Shown: positions 36,001 through 44,135 of the stretch, in pieces | Numbering within the stretch: position 1 is the stretch's first letter | Layout: each line of letters opens with the position of its first letter | Assembly (NCBI RefSeq): GCF_049306965.1 | Contig: NC_133183.1 | Location: forward strand, 20,358,501 to 20,422,500 | Length of the DNA: 64,000 bases | Reading direction: 5' to 3' | Source: Danio rerio | Lineage: Eukaryota; Chordata; Actinopteri; Cypriniformes; Danionidae | Program-made: the position numbers and the translations under genes | The notes under the pieces: generated by a model | Told to the model about the DNA's origin: nothing | The model's database searches: none | What the model saw: only the letters and a program-made list of their open reading frames with translations

Positions 36001-37582
36001 CTCTGCATTTATTGGTTTGCATTAACTACACAATTTTCATGTGTCCTAAACAATTTAAACCTAAACCTAGTTAACTATTGAATCATAACTGAACATTGCA
36101 GATACTGAAACGATATATTGTGCAGCCCTAATATGAACTGAATTTTACTGTAAGACCGTTTTACAGTATGTTACTGTATTTTAAAGTTGCATTATAAGTA
36201 ATTTACAGTAAGGATATACAACACTGTAAATGTAAATGTAAGTATAGTTTTGTTGCTGTAATTAGTTTACAGTAAGTTACTGGAAAACTTGTTAATAGTG
36301 TAAAAGTGCTAGTGATATGACAAGAATGTGATTTGACAATGTAAGTCATCTCATATCCTGATATATACAATATATATCATTAAATAGTATAATTTCTGTA
36401 AATTCTGTAACTTTTTTGTTTAAATACTTTGACCACGGGTAAGGACTATTTCTTTTTTTACATTTCAAAGTAAATACTCAGATATGTACTCATTGTGCTC
36501 ATAGTTCTTACTTTATTTAGAACTTCAGAGCAAATATTTGATTAAAAAGTAAAAAACAATTAAAATATTACTAAATAAAATGCTAAATCTAAACGCTGTA
36601 CTTTCGGGATTTTTACTTTCTCACGATGCTGTTATGCATGTTTCTGTCTGCATAACCAGAATTGCGTGTTATTTTAGGTTAAATAATGGAAATGTATTAC
36701 TGTAAAAAAAATTATTTTGTGACAGCACGAAATTAAAGATAGAGCATATGAAACCACAGACTTTTTGTTTGGTCCATACCATACGCTGTTATCAATTTCC
36801 TGTAAAATCTACAGTAACTTACTGGGGCAGTAGTTCGCCAGTAACTTATTGTAAAACAGCAAAAATACTGTATTTACATTTACAGTGCAGCACCATTTAT
36901 TTTGCTCTATGTATTTACAATGTTGTATATCTTTACAGTAAAATATACAGTCATTTTCCCAATACAACTTTAAAATACAGTAACATACTGTATAACTGTC
37001 CAACAGTAAAATAAAGTTCACATTACAGTTAAATACTGTGTAATTTACTAAAATCATTAACAGTTTATATGCGTATCATCATATTGCACAGATAGGTGTT
37101 AATGATTAACCCAAATGTATTCATTTGCATTTTTAGAAGTTATTGTACTTAATTGTTTTTAATATATTGATTTACATGTGTAATTTCTATATTGTGATAG
37201 CCTCTTCATACTTTACCTCTTGTTTTAGTGCCACATCTGACATATTTGTGATATCTATATCATGTGATTCATCAGCCTTTTCTTCATTCTCCAACTGGCT
37301 GGTGTCTTCCTCTTTCGTTTTCTGAACTCTCTCTCGTTTCCTCGCCCTGCCGGTCTCCTGTTTTGGCTTTTCCTTCTCGGGTAACTCTGTCTCCTTTGGT
37401 TCATCTGCCGCGCTGTTCATCTCCACCTCTTCAGGCGCACAACACATGTCGTGTGTTTCTTCTTTGTGATTTTCCTCATTAACTGTGTTCTCTGAATCAA
37501 CATCAGCAATATCGTTCATGCTTTCTGTGTTGTTCATATGGGTGTCTGTTGACACATCCGCCATGCTCATCACTTCAGTCAT
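19792..37582 (-). CDS. nexn: Nexilin, F-actin and Z-disc binding protein, 14 coding exons
   Basis: Nexilin stabilises the muscle Z-disc and binds F-actin. Exons: 37217-37582, 34293-34484, 33805-33889, 33535-33683, 28353-28553, 28061-28240, 25529-25717, 24635-24826, 23664-23711, 21058-21252, 20755-20976, 20485-20673, 19964-20327, 19792-19805. Joins are in phase; about 861 aa against 675 in human. Residues 1-118 are an acidic extension. Human MNDISQKAE aligns near residue 113. From 123 to 736 there are nine modules centred on F-E-x-M/L followed by K/R-E-rich helix, probably long single helices or coiled coil. Residues 765-857 form an I-set Ig domain with TWWFEG and YMCKAV; the strand-B Cys is Val (RFTVKI), as in human. 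The last exon supplies only the end of TIETEDY. The 16-codon exon at 23664-23711 is the least certain. Human sequence near IEDINNTG has no counterpart that I found. Confidence 0.95.
21827..22641. mobile_element. hAT-superfamily non-autonomous element in a nexn intron
   Basis: 815 bp from TAGGGATGTCGCGAG to CGTGCAACCCTA, flanked by a perfect 8 bp target-site duplication atatgaat (21819-21826 and 22642-22649). It contains a 24-bp tandem duplication of tatgaagtggtcaaaaatag at about 22148-22195. No coding capacity. It is inserted in nexn DNA that holds pieces of other hAT-like repeats. Confidence 0.88.
22980..23170. mobile_element. Fragment of the AATATATCG hAT-like family, reverse orientation
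   Basis: Contains tcctggtcaactacaattc, gatgtgactattgcag and a terminus gaaacgatatattgtgcagcc. These are the reverse of motifs in the copies at 30941-32161 and about 14875-15370. Confidence 0.6.
23970..24040. repeat. (TTA)n microsatellite
   Basis: About 23 TTA/ATT units with one TTG interruption at the left, in a nexn intron next to the Tc1-like MITE at 24081. Confidence 0.95.
24081..24540. mobile_element. Tc1/mariner-type MITE (CAGTGCTCAACATA terminus), copy 1
   Basis: 460 bp with inverted termini CAGTGCTCAACATA and TATGTTGAGCACTG and a TA dinucleotide on both sides (24079-24080, 24541-24542). No open frame. A second, more diverged copy lies in opposite orientation at about 32167-32643 in another nexn intron. 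Confidence 0.85.
25129..25468 (-). mobile_element. DANA SINE, near full length
   Basis: Reading on the minus strand, the tRNA-like head (gtggctaagagggtagcac, then ggttcgaatcccg-like B box) is followed by the cysteine-box-free DANA body (gtttgaatgttctccatg, gtgggtttcc-type) and a tail near 25131. Candidate target duplication: aaacaaac / gaacaaac at the two edges. Located between nexn exons 8 and 9. Confidence 0.85.
25888..26658. mobile_element. TTAA-flanked DNA element, AGGGCACCTAT terminus family (copy 2)
   Basis: 771 bp from agggcacctattt to ataggtgccct, with TTAA at 25884-25887 and the one-base variant TTAC at 26659-26662. It shares interior sequence with the copy at 6479-7465 (for example the tttgcatggcaaatg segment). 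Confidence 0.8.
26702..27159. mobile_element. TTAA-flanked short DNA element (AGGTCTCATTAAAT / AGTTCCCGTGAAG termini)
   Basis: 458 bp between two TTAA sites (26698-26701 and 27160-27163). Ends are imperfect inverted repeats of the family also seen at 12396-12795. It lies 40 bp from the element at 25888-26658, so two TTAA-type elements stand side by side. Confidence 0.6.
27522..27894 (-). mobile_element. DANA SINE, near full length
   Basis: The minus strand carries a tRNA-like head (gacgcggtggcgcagtagg, gttcgagccttgg), the typical body (tgcatgttctccccgtg, ccggtttcccccacag) and 3' end (gcgaccccagaataataaag). Likely target duplication, imperfect: gaaatttcttgaatttatt (27503-27521) and a similar stretch after 27894. 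The tail of an AGTTCACCC-type element follows at 27896-28020, so the SINE appears to have landed in or beside it. Confidence 0.88.
27896..28020. mobile_element. Tail of an AGTTCACCC-type element
   Basis: gatgagggtgagtaaatagg ... gagtaaactaaccctttaaa is the reversed terminus of the abundant short family described at 2389-2675. It ends about 40 bp from nexn exon 7. Confidence 0.6.
29294..29826. mobile_element. Tc1/mariner-type MITE (CAGTTGAAGTCAGA terminus), copy 1
   Basis: 533 bp with inverted ends cagttgaagtcagatttatt and its reverse (aataagtcttaatttaactg), flanked by TA on each side. This is one of the most frequent zebrafish short elements. A more decayed copy is at 62587-63001 in tab3. 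Confidence 0.88.
30941..32161. mobile_element. AATATATCG hAT-like element with a second element inside
   Basis: The outer termini gctgcacaatatatcg (left) and ccaatattgttcagccctag (right) are inverted repeats. At about 30976 a different terminus, tagggatgaaccatatat, begins, and its ATATCGGCC-rich counterpart ends near 31612. After that the outer element resumes (atatcgcaatgtttgtgtcc...). This is a nested arrangement. No transposase frame. Confidence 0.7.
32167..32643. mobile_element. Tc1/mariner-type MITE (CAGTGCTCAACATA terminus), copy 2
   Basis: Diverged, inverted copy of the element at 24081-24540. They share the reverse of gcttcctatagaaaat and of gtacaccccattat...ccatttctcagt. Both lie in nexn introns in opposite directions. 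Confidence 0.7.
32653..33232. mobile_element. TAGGGCTGCAC hAT-like element
   Basis: 580 bp, left end TAGGGCTGCACAATATATC and right end CCAATATCGTGCACCCTTA. An 11-bp direct repeat ctatatatgta stands at 32641-32651 and 33233-33243, separated from the left terminus by one T. No coding capacity. Confidence 0.75.
34668..35028. mobile_element. TAGGGCTCGGCGATATGG hAT-like element
   Basis: Left end TAGGGCTCGGCGATATGGC and right end TTGGCCCTA. The ATATCG-rich interior is typical of short hAT-like repeats. No target duplication recognised; borders approximate. The adjoining 35030-35600 (GGCGCAAAGTCTAAAGCGCA-type sequence) looks like another short fish DNA repeat. Confidence 0.55.
35612..36130. mobile_element. 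TAGGGCTGCAC hAT-like element, reverse orientation
   Basis: Ends in cgatatattgtgcagcccta on the right and begins taaggcactgcgatatttt on the left, the reversed termini of the family at 32653-33232. Confidence 0.65.
36140..37045. mobile_element. Fold-back element with TTACTGTA-rich inverted arms
   Basis: The left arm, about 36140-36300, and right arm, about 36790-37045, are inverted copies. acagtatgttactgtatttt and aaagttg-att are identical in both, and many TACAGTAA/TTACTGTA motifs lie between. The arms flank about 490 bp of unrelated DNA. No coding capacity. The right arm ends about 170 bp from nexn exon 2. Confidence 0.7.
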
Positions 37583-37835
37583 GTTGCCCTGTTGTAAGAT
37601 AGATGAAGCTGACATTGGGAGATAGACATACAGTAATGACCACTGCAAACGAACAGCTATTTGGTTATACATCTTTAAAATGTACAGAAATGTCAGCTTT
37701 AAGTGTGTGTAAAGTGTTAGTTGGTGGTCTACAAAGGGACAAATGAGCTGAATGTGTGTGGGACCTCCACTAGAGACTTATGGGACTCACAGGCCCTAAT
37801 TTTACACCCAGTCTGGGTCCAGCATGTGATTAGGG

Positions 37836-37884
37836 CTATTTTTACCTGGAGATACGAGTCTAAGAAGAGGTCAGCACCCAGATG
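37836..37884. promoter_or_regulatory. Candidate muscle element in nexn intron 1 (MEF2-like site and E-box)
   Basis: CTATTTTTAC at 37836-37845 fits the MEF2 consensus YTAWWWWTAR in nine of ten positions. CAGATG at 37879-37884 is a CANNTG E-box. Both lie in an otherwise repeat-free stretch between the noncoding first exon and coding exon 2. Short motifs like these occur by chance; the call rests on their placement in a muscle gene. Confidence 0.3.
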
Positions 37885-38327
37885 GCACACATGAGACCCC
37901 TGACTAAACAACTCATTTCTACATCTTTCTTTATACAAGATGTGTTTTGTTTGTCAGTCAGTTTGGCTAGAACTAAGATATTTACTTTATTTGTATGTGT
38001 ATGTATGTGTGTGTTATGTGTTATCCACTTTATGCATGTTATGAAATGAAATCTTTACATTTCAAAGGTTCAACATCTGACATCATTCATTCAAACTGGA
38101 ATACGAAAAGAGCAGCATTAAACCATGCAGCACAGAAAAACATAATTTTAGGCATGACTGCATGTGGAATAATCTAAATTCCGACGCATGGTCACTCTGC
38201 TATTCATATATAACACAACTAGTGCAATCACACCTCGCTTTTAGAGCATGACGAAGACAACATGGCCCCCCAAACAATGTCACCACTTGAATGCATTGTC
38301 TCTTTAAAAGTATGCATTTTTCTTACG

Positions 38328-38518
38328 CTGTAAAAAATTATCTGAATAATTAGTCATGACAGCATGTTTTTAAGTAACTTGTTTTACTAAGTTAATCATG
38401 TTCTAACTTAATTTTATTAGTTATGCAAGCTGTTTTAAGTCAGTTGAACATAATATAAGTTCAATAATTAATTTGATTCAGCTTAAAAATTTGAGGCAAC
38501 CAGGATTTTTACAGTGTA
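38328..38518. mobile_element. CACTGTAAAAA-type MITE
   Basis: 191 bp, ends gctgtaaaaaattatctg and aaccaggatttttacagtg as inverted repeats. Interior of TTAAGTTA-rich sequence. In nexn intron 1. Confidence 0.65.
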
Positions 38519-38609
38519 TAAAACTTATAAGATATGGTGTGTTCTAAACATCCATTCATACACATAAATGTCATTATAGACAGCCATCTGTATTAGCAGT
38601 TAAACGTAA

Positions 38610-38885
38610 TGATAGTTCACCCAAAAATAACAATTTTGTCATCATTTACTCATCTTTCACTTGTTCAAAACCAGTTTGAGTTTCCTTTTTTTTCGTTGAA
38701 AAAAAAATATATATTTTGAAGAATGCTGGTAAGTGTCACCAATTGATTTATAGTCTTTTTTTCCCTGTGGAAGACAACAAGGCATTTCAGCATTCTTCAA
38801 AAATCTGAATATATCTGATATTGAAAATATCTGATATCTGAAAATATCCAATTACAGTACATACTAAAATAGGTTTTGAACAAGT
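38610..38885. mobile_element. AGTTCACCC-type short element
   Basis: tgatagttcacccaaaaata at the left and the internal motif catcatttactcatctttcacttg belong to the family at 2389-2675. The right end is near 38885 (gaacaagtgagag...). Confidence 0.6.
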
Positions 38886-39337
38886 GAGAGAAAATTAATG
38901 AGCTATTTTTCATTATCAGGTGTACCATCCTTCTTAAGTTGCTTTCAGAGTTTGTTAGCTGCTGAAATTTTTTTTATTTTAGGTAGTATTTCAAAGAATG
39001 GAACCTAAACATTGTCGAACGAATAATGTACTTTTCAGTAATTTCTCAGATATATGAAGAAGACCTTTCAATATTTAGATATTTAGCATTTTTAATGTGT
39101 TATTTCTCATTTTAAACGATCTTCTCTAAACATTAATTAATAAAATAATTTGAATATAATGATGACATAAAATATCCCTTCACAATAGACGATTTTCAGC
39201 AAGTGAAGTGAAGAAATGAGGTCGGCCATAAAGCAGGCCATCATCCGCATATCTTGCCCTTTTGAACATTTTTTTGACCTCCAGAGGGTTTATTAAATTA
39301 TTTATATAAACGATAACTTAAAAAATACAAACCTTAC

Positions 39338-39440
39338 CTTGTTTAGAGTGATATTCTCCCTTTGTTTTTCATAAGATAATATCTAAATCCCCAAAGAACA
39401 GTTTTAGTCTTCTCTTCCCGTGCGACAGAGAGTCAAATGA
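39338..39440 (-). other. nexn: nexn noncoding first exon (3' border firm, 5' border approximate)
   Basis: On the minus strand ctctaaacaag is followed by gtaagg, a strong donor at 39337. The next acceptor is AACAG before 37588, six bases upstream of the nexn start codon at 37582. That fits a 5' untranslated exon. Its start is not fixed by sequence and is placed about 30 nt below an A/T block at 39467-39480. Confidence 0.5.
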
Positions 39441-39560
39441 GCGCAGTCGGGTGTCGGTGGGCGCTTTCCATAAAAATATCCGTGCCCCTCTCCATCTACC
39501 GCATTCCACACGCGCCACCGGCTGACGGCCTCAGCTGTCGCACCACATATGTCTGCTTAT
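39441..39560 (-). promoter_or_regulatory. Probable nexn promoter
   Basis: Upstream of the first exon, the minus strand has a TATA-like gatatttttatgg at about 39482-39470. The plus strand shows an MCAT motif CATTCCA (39502-39508) and the E-boxes CAGCTG (39532-39537) and CATATG (39546-39551). TEAD-binding MCAT sites and E-boxes are common in muscle promoters, consistent with nexilin's role. The cluster is the evidence; binding is inference. Confidence 0.45.
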
Positions 39561-40184
39561 CTCCGACTCTCATCGTCTTCTACACCAATTTATAATCGTT
39601 TTGACACTATAATCGTTATTTACCGTTTGTTAACGACACACTTTACCTGTAAGTGATTAATTAGTCACTCGTTTACCGTTTGTTTAAAGTAACGCATATA
39701 TATATATTTACGAATGATAGTTTCATGCGGACTGAACATGTTTTTGTTTGTATATTTTACTAATGGTTAGGTCTAATGGTTTTAATAGTGTCAAAAGTTA
39801 AAAAAGTTAAAAAGCCTTTATTCACATGGCTATAATAAAAAAACAGCACCATGATTTTGAGTGTTAATAAAAGCTTTTATTATTGAATTACATTTTGTGC
39901 CATACAGGTAACAACACAGGACTACAGATGTTAAATTATGTCACGTGACATTGGCCAGGTTACATAATGCTTTACTTAAAACTGAACATAAAACACCTCA
40001 CTGTAGACTATATTAAATTATACTGTACTACTGAGTAAATCAAACCAGTTTTTTGCTATAAATACTGTATATGTAATTTACTGTACACTTATCTTTAATA
40101 CGGTGCACATATACTGTAAATTCATGTTATATGCTAAAAACATAGTCTTTTTTGTTTTGTAATTAAAAAAACAACAACACAAAT

Positions 40185-40550
40185 ACTCTCACCGGCCACT
40201 TTATTAGGTACACCTAAAAAAGTTAAACTGTTGCTGACCATATCCATCTTTTTATGACCACAGTGTACCCATCTTCTGATGGATAATTCCAGCAAGATGA
40301 CGTGTTGTGTCATAAAGCACAAATCATCTCAGTCTGGTTTCTTGAACATGACATTAAGTTCAATGTACTCAAATGGCCTCAACAGTTACCAGATTTCAAT
40401 CCAATAGAGCGCCTTTGGGATATGGTGGATCATGGCTGTACAGCCCACAAATCTGCAGCAACTGCGTAATGCTATCATGTCAATATGGAGCAAAATTTCT
40501 GAGGACCAGATTGTTCTGTTAATGGAAGTTAGGTCAATACAACTTTAGAA
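40185..40550. mobile_element. Internally deleted Tc1/mariner-like copy
   Basis: Left terminus ctcaccggccactttattaggtacacc is the same as the element at 18300-19053. The following transposase remnant matches its 3' half (tgacattaagttcaatgtact, caatatggagcaaaatttctg). The right terminus was not found. Confidence 0.7.
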
Positions 40551-40559
40551 TTTTTTCCA

Positions 40560-41156
40560 TTATTTAACTTTTTGTTTCCATGACAGTGTATTGCAATTTT
40601 CCACTCTGTAATTTTTTCATATATACGCTTTGCGTAAGCACCTATCAGGTTTGTTTGTTTTGATTCATATTTTCCACACAGCTTGTTTACATGGAACTAT
40701 TGTTGGCCGTTGGAGCCAGTAAGCTTTATCTTGAGAGTCTGTGGCTCATCCAGTCAGTTCTGACCCACTTATCACAGTCACATAGAGAGGTGTGTGATAA
40801 CCCAGAAATCTCAATGGGTCGCTCTAAAATCCAGACAGAATACAGAAACAGTATTCATTAAAAATGTTTTATACACGCCTAGACAAACATACTTGTATTT
40901 AATGTTATTGTTATGATGTTTAAAATTCTAAATATATAACTTACTCCAACAGGGCTTGGTGCTATGCTGATTCGGACCTTTTGTCATTGCAGTGGACGTA
41001 CTGTATTGGCTCATTGCTCTCTGACAACAACAGGCTTTTGGAATGAACATTTCTGATGTCTTTTTCCAGACAAACATTTATTGTATTTATATTACAAAAG
41101 ACTAATAATATACTTTTAATATACTTTGGATGAAGTATGAACAGGCAGTGCAAATA
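40560..41156. other. Intergenic DNA between nexn and tab3, no gene seen
   Basis: No splice-bounded open frame or recognisable domain. Short chance frames only. Confidence 0.5.
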
Positions 41157-41169
41157 AATTAATTAATTA

Positions 41170-41200
<31 letters not shown>

Positions 41201-41343
41201 CATTCATTCATTCATTCATTCATTCATTCATTCATTGACTGATTCATTGATTGATTCATTGACTGATTCATTGATTGATTCATTGATTGATAAATTAATT
41301 AATTAATCAATCAATCCATTCATTCATTCATTCATTGGTTGGT
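41157..41343. repeat. Composite tetranucleotide repeat (ATTA/GATT/CATT/GACT)
   Basis: About 187 bp of tetranucleotides: blocks of AATT, then GATT, CATT, alternating GACTGATTCATT units, then AATT, AATC and CATT again. The blocks form a rough mirror around a GATT/CATT core. Probably highly variable. Confidence 0.9.
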
Positions 41344-43476
41344 AATTGATGCATTTTAGTGATCATTTAGTGCATTTTCTATTCATATTTTTAAATGATT
41401 CAAACAGCAAGTGCAAAAATGTGTTGGAAACCCCCTCAGCCTGAAGGACAGCACTGTCATCTGTAACTCAAGCTTAGACCCAGCATGCATGTGCCTCCCT
41501 TTTGACTTCCTTCCTTCAGTGCTGGAAGGCTCATACTCAGGGTAAAAGGGGTTGATCTGAGGAGCATCCGAAAGCTTCAGAAGGAGGATCCTAGCATGAG
41601 ATGTTTGCTGCGTCATGCAAGGGGTTGCATTTCATCCTATTTAAGAATAAATAAACACTGTACAGTTCTGGCTCCAATCCTTTTATTACTGCTTGTAGTC
41701 TCTCTAAAATTAATAACTTTTATTCAACCTAAAAGGTGAAGTATTATACTTGAGGCTCCACTTGGGAAGACCAACAGGGACAACAAGGAAGGGCCTGAAA
41801 TAGTGTCCCACCTGTGGGCAGAGATCAGAGTAATGGAGACAGCTAACACTCACTGCTGTGTGGCACTAACTGAAGACCACTAATCAGTGCTAATGTGTCT
41901 ATTATGTTTATTTTTCTTATCAGTACTGTTTGTTTACATGTGGTGTACATTGTTTAGTTATCTTTTATTTAGATTATAATGCCGAATTTAGCTGTTTATT
42001 CAGAAATCAGGCCTAAAGCAGGCTTGTTGGGAGTATAGCATATGTATCTTCTTTCAGAGGGTCATTACTTGACAAACAGTGCGGTAAGGGGTGATATAAA
42101 TAGCTCAATGCTCCAAGTGTGGCAAACGACACTACAGCAGCAGGACTTCTCCATACAGGTGGAGTGGAGGCAGTTTGGCGCTTTCTCAAGTGGTGACTGC
42201 TACACTGTTTTTGTCCCTTTTATGTGGATTATTGTGGTGAGAATTGTTTTAACATGTCTAGCAGCTTATAAAAGAAAATGTTTTCCGTTATTTTACACTG
42301 AAACAAAACCTTAAGTGTATAGTTCAAATATTGGAGAAGGCCTATAGGGTGTGTTCGCACTTGACTGAAGTTGCTCTGTTCTGTTGAATAAGTGTGAGTG
42401 CTGCTTTTTGAATTTGCTTGCAAATGAAACTGAAATATGAACACAACACAGACCAGAGACATCCAAAACTCAAAACAGTACATGATATTACAAGTTGTGA
42501 CCATTAAAAATGATAGAATGCTGGCCATATTTATGATGTTGTGCATTTCAGTTCAGTACATTTCTAAATTTCAAACCAGTTCACAAGGAATCAACCTAAA
42601 TCACATATGTAATTGTGTCTGTTTAGCCCAGCACACAGAATTGTTTTGAATGTTTGTTAGATTCTGTTGCAAAATCTGCATCATCAAAGCATTTTTGGGT
42701 TGTTTGTTTGTTTGTTTTATTGGGATTTCATTTAGTTTTAAAAATGACATGTAAGCGAACCAGGGCAAAACAGTTTTGGGGGTGTAGGTCGGAACAAAAC
42801 ATATGCCAAGAGAACCAGGTAACAAGTATTTCTATTCATTTAAAGGCTATTTTTGTTGTTGCAGGCTTGTGCTTGAGGAAGTTTAGATATTTTTGTTCTT
42901 GAAATAAAACATTATTATGAAAAAGTGTGGGTAGTTGGCTAGGATCTTTTTATCTTTGTAAATTATTGATGGGATAGAGGCAGATTTAAATGTGGGTTTG
43001 CAGAAAGGGTTGGAGATTAAGCTGACAAAATTTCCCCAATTTTATTAACAAAGTCAAGACTGTTAATTTACTTAAATATAGAATTATGATAAAATAAACA
43101 ATTGGTCCAGGCCCATAGCGGGGGGTGGGGAAGTGGTTAGGAAGACCCACACCTCACTGACAAAGGTCCGGAATTTGTTCCATACATGCGCTCATTTCTC
43201 CTATTTTGACTCCTGTGCCATTATGGTGAAAATAGCCCATTAAAAAAGACTTTAAGACCAAGCGGAATCCTCTGTTGGCTGTCGCTTTAGTGTGACCTCT
43301 GCTAATCAGTTTTAGCCAATTCTTACAAATATTTTTCATCCAGCTGTGCAAGAAAACATCTGATGTAAGTGAAATCTTCTTTCGCTACTGTATTGTTTTT
43401 AAATAGAGAAAACATTTTACAAGTAACTTTTATTCTAAATCTTGGACTTTATTCTTGAAGCAAAAAATGCAGTAGT
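41344..43476. other. Intergenic DNA, no gene recognised
   Basis: Contains several 60-105 codon frames on both strands (for example 42042-42314 plus, 42229-42546 minus), overlapping each other with no known domains and no splice context. I treat them as chance. Confidence 0.5.
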
Positions 43477-43488
43477 ATCTGGATGCAG

Positions 43489-43843
43489 CAGGCGACGCAG
43501 TGGCGCAGTGGGTAGCACGTTCGCCTTACAGCAAAAAGGTTGCTGGGTTGCTGGTTCGATCCTCGGCTCAGTTGGTGTTTCTGTGTGGAGTTTGCATGTT
43601 CTCCCTGCGTTCGCGTGGGTTTCCTCCGGGTACTCCGGTTTCCCCCACAGTCAAGACATGCGGTACAGGTGAATTGGCTTGGCTAAATTGTCCGTAGTGT
43701 ATGAGTGTGTGTTTCCCAGAGATGGGTTGCGGCTGGAAGGGCATCCGCTGCGTAAAAACTTGTTGGATAAGTTGGTGGTTCATTCCGCTGTGGCGACCCC
43801 AGATTAATAAAGGGACTAAGCCGACAAGAAAATGAATGAATGA
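43489..43843 (+). mobile_element. DANA SINE, full length, with 12-bp target duplication
   Basis: 355 bp: tRNA-derived head (gcgacgcagtggcgcagtgg, A and B boxes with ggttcgatcctcgg), constant body (gtttgcatgttctccctgcg, ccgggtactccggtttcccc), 3' end attaataaagggactaagcc and a (GAAT)n tail. The exact duplication atctggatgcag flanks it (43477-43488 and 43844-43855). Intact head and clean duplication indicate a fairly recent insertion. Confidence 0.95.
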
Positions 43844-43855
43844 ATCTGGATGCAG

Positions 43856-44135
43856 CCTTTATTATGCAAGCTGAGAGTGCATCGCTCAGAGATGCAATGT
43901 CAGACACAATGCACTCAATGGAGCTAGTGACGTCACTGTGAACTGTGAGTTCAGTGAGCACATTAAAAAGCATGGGAAAAAGCTCAGATTGCATCTGCAC
44001 CAAGTCTGTAGCCATGCAGGCCCCTCTCAATAAATGACCTATAAAAAGATGTGAAGCACCAAAAGCAAACCATATTAAAATTGATTTGATACTAGTTTGG
44101 CTAAAATAGTCAAAAGGTGTAGTTATAATGACCAT
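43856..44135 (-). other. Unrecognised open frame next to the SINE
   Basis: About 93 codons without stop on the minus strand upstream of the SINE (MVIITTPFDYF... to ...SACIIKAASR). The composition is protein-like and hydrophobic, but I do not recognise a domain. The SINE cuts into it from 43855. Another minus-strand open stretch lies at 43154-43351. It could be a relic of a transposon or gene, or chance. Confidence 0.25.

Noticed and set aside
37136-37216. Continuation of the nexn exon 2 frame (VKYEEAITI)
   Set aside because: GAG followed by GTAAAG is a good donor and the partner exon at 34484 restores the conserved KLLKTSKPV sequence.
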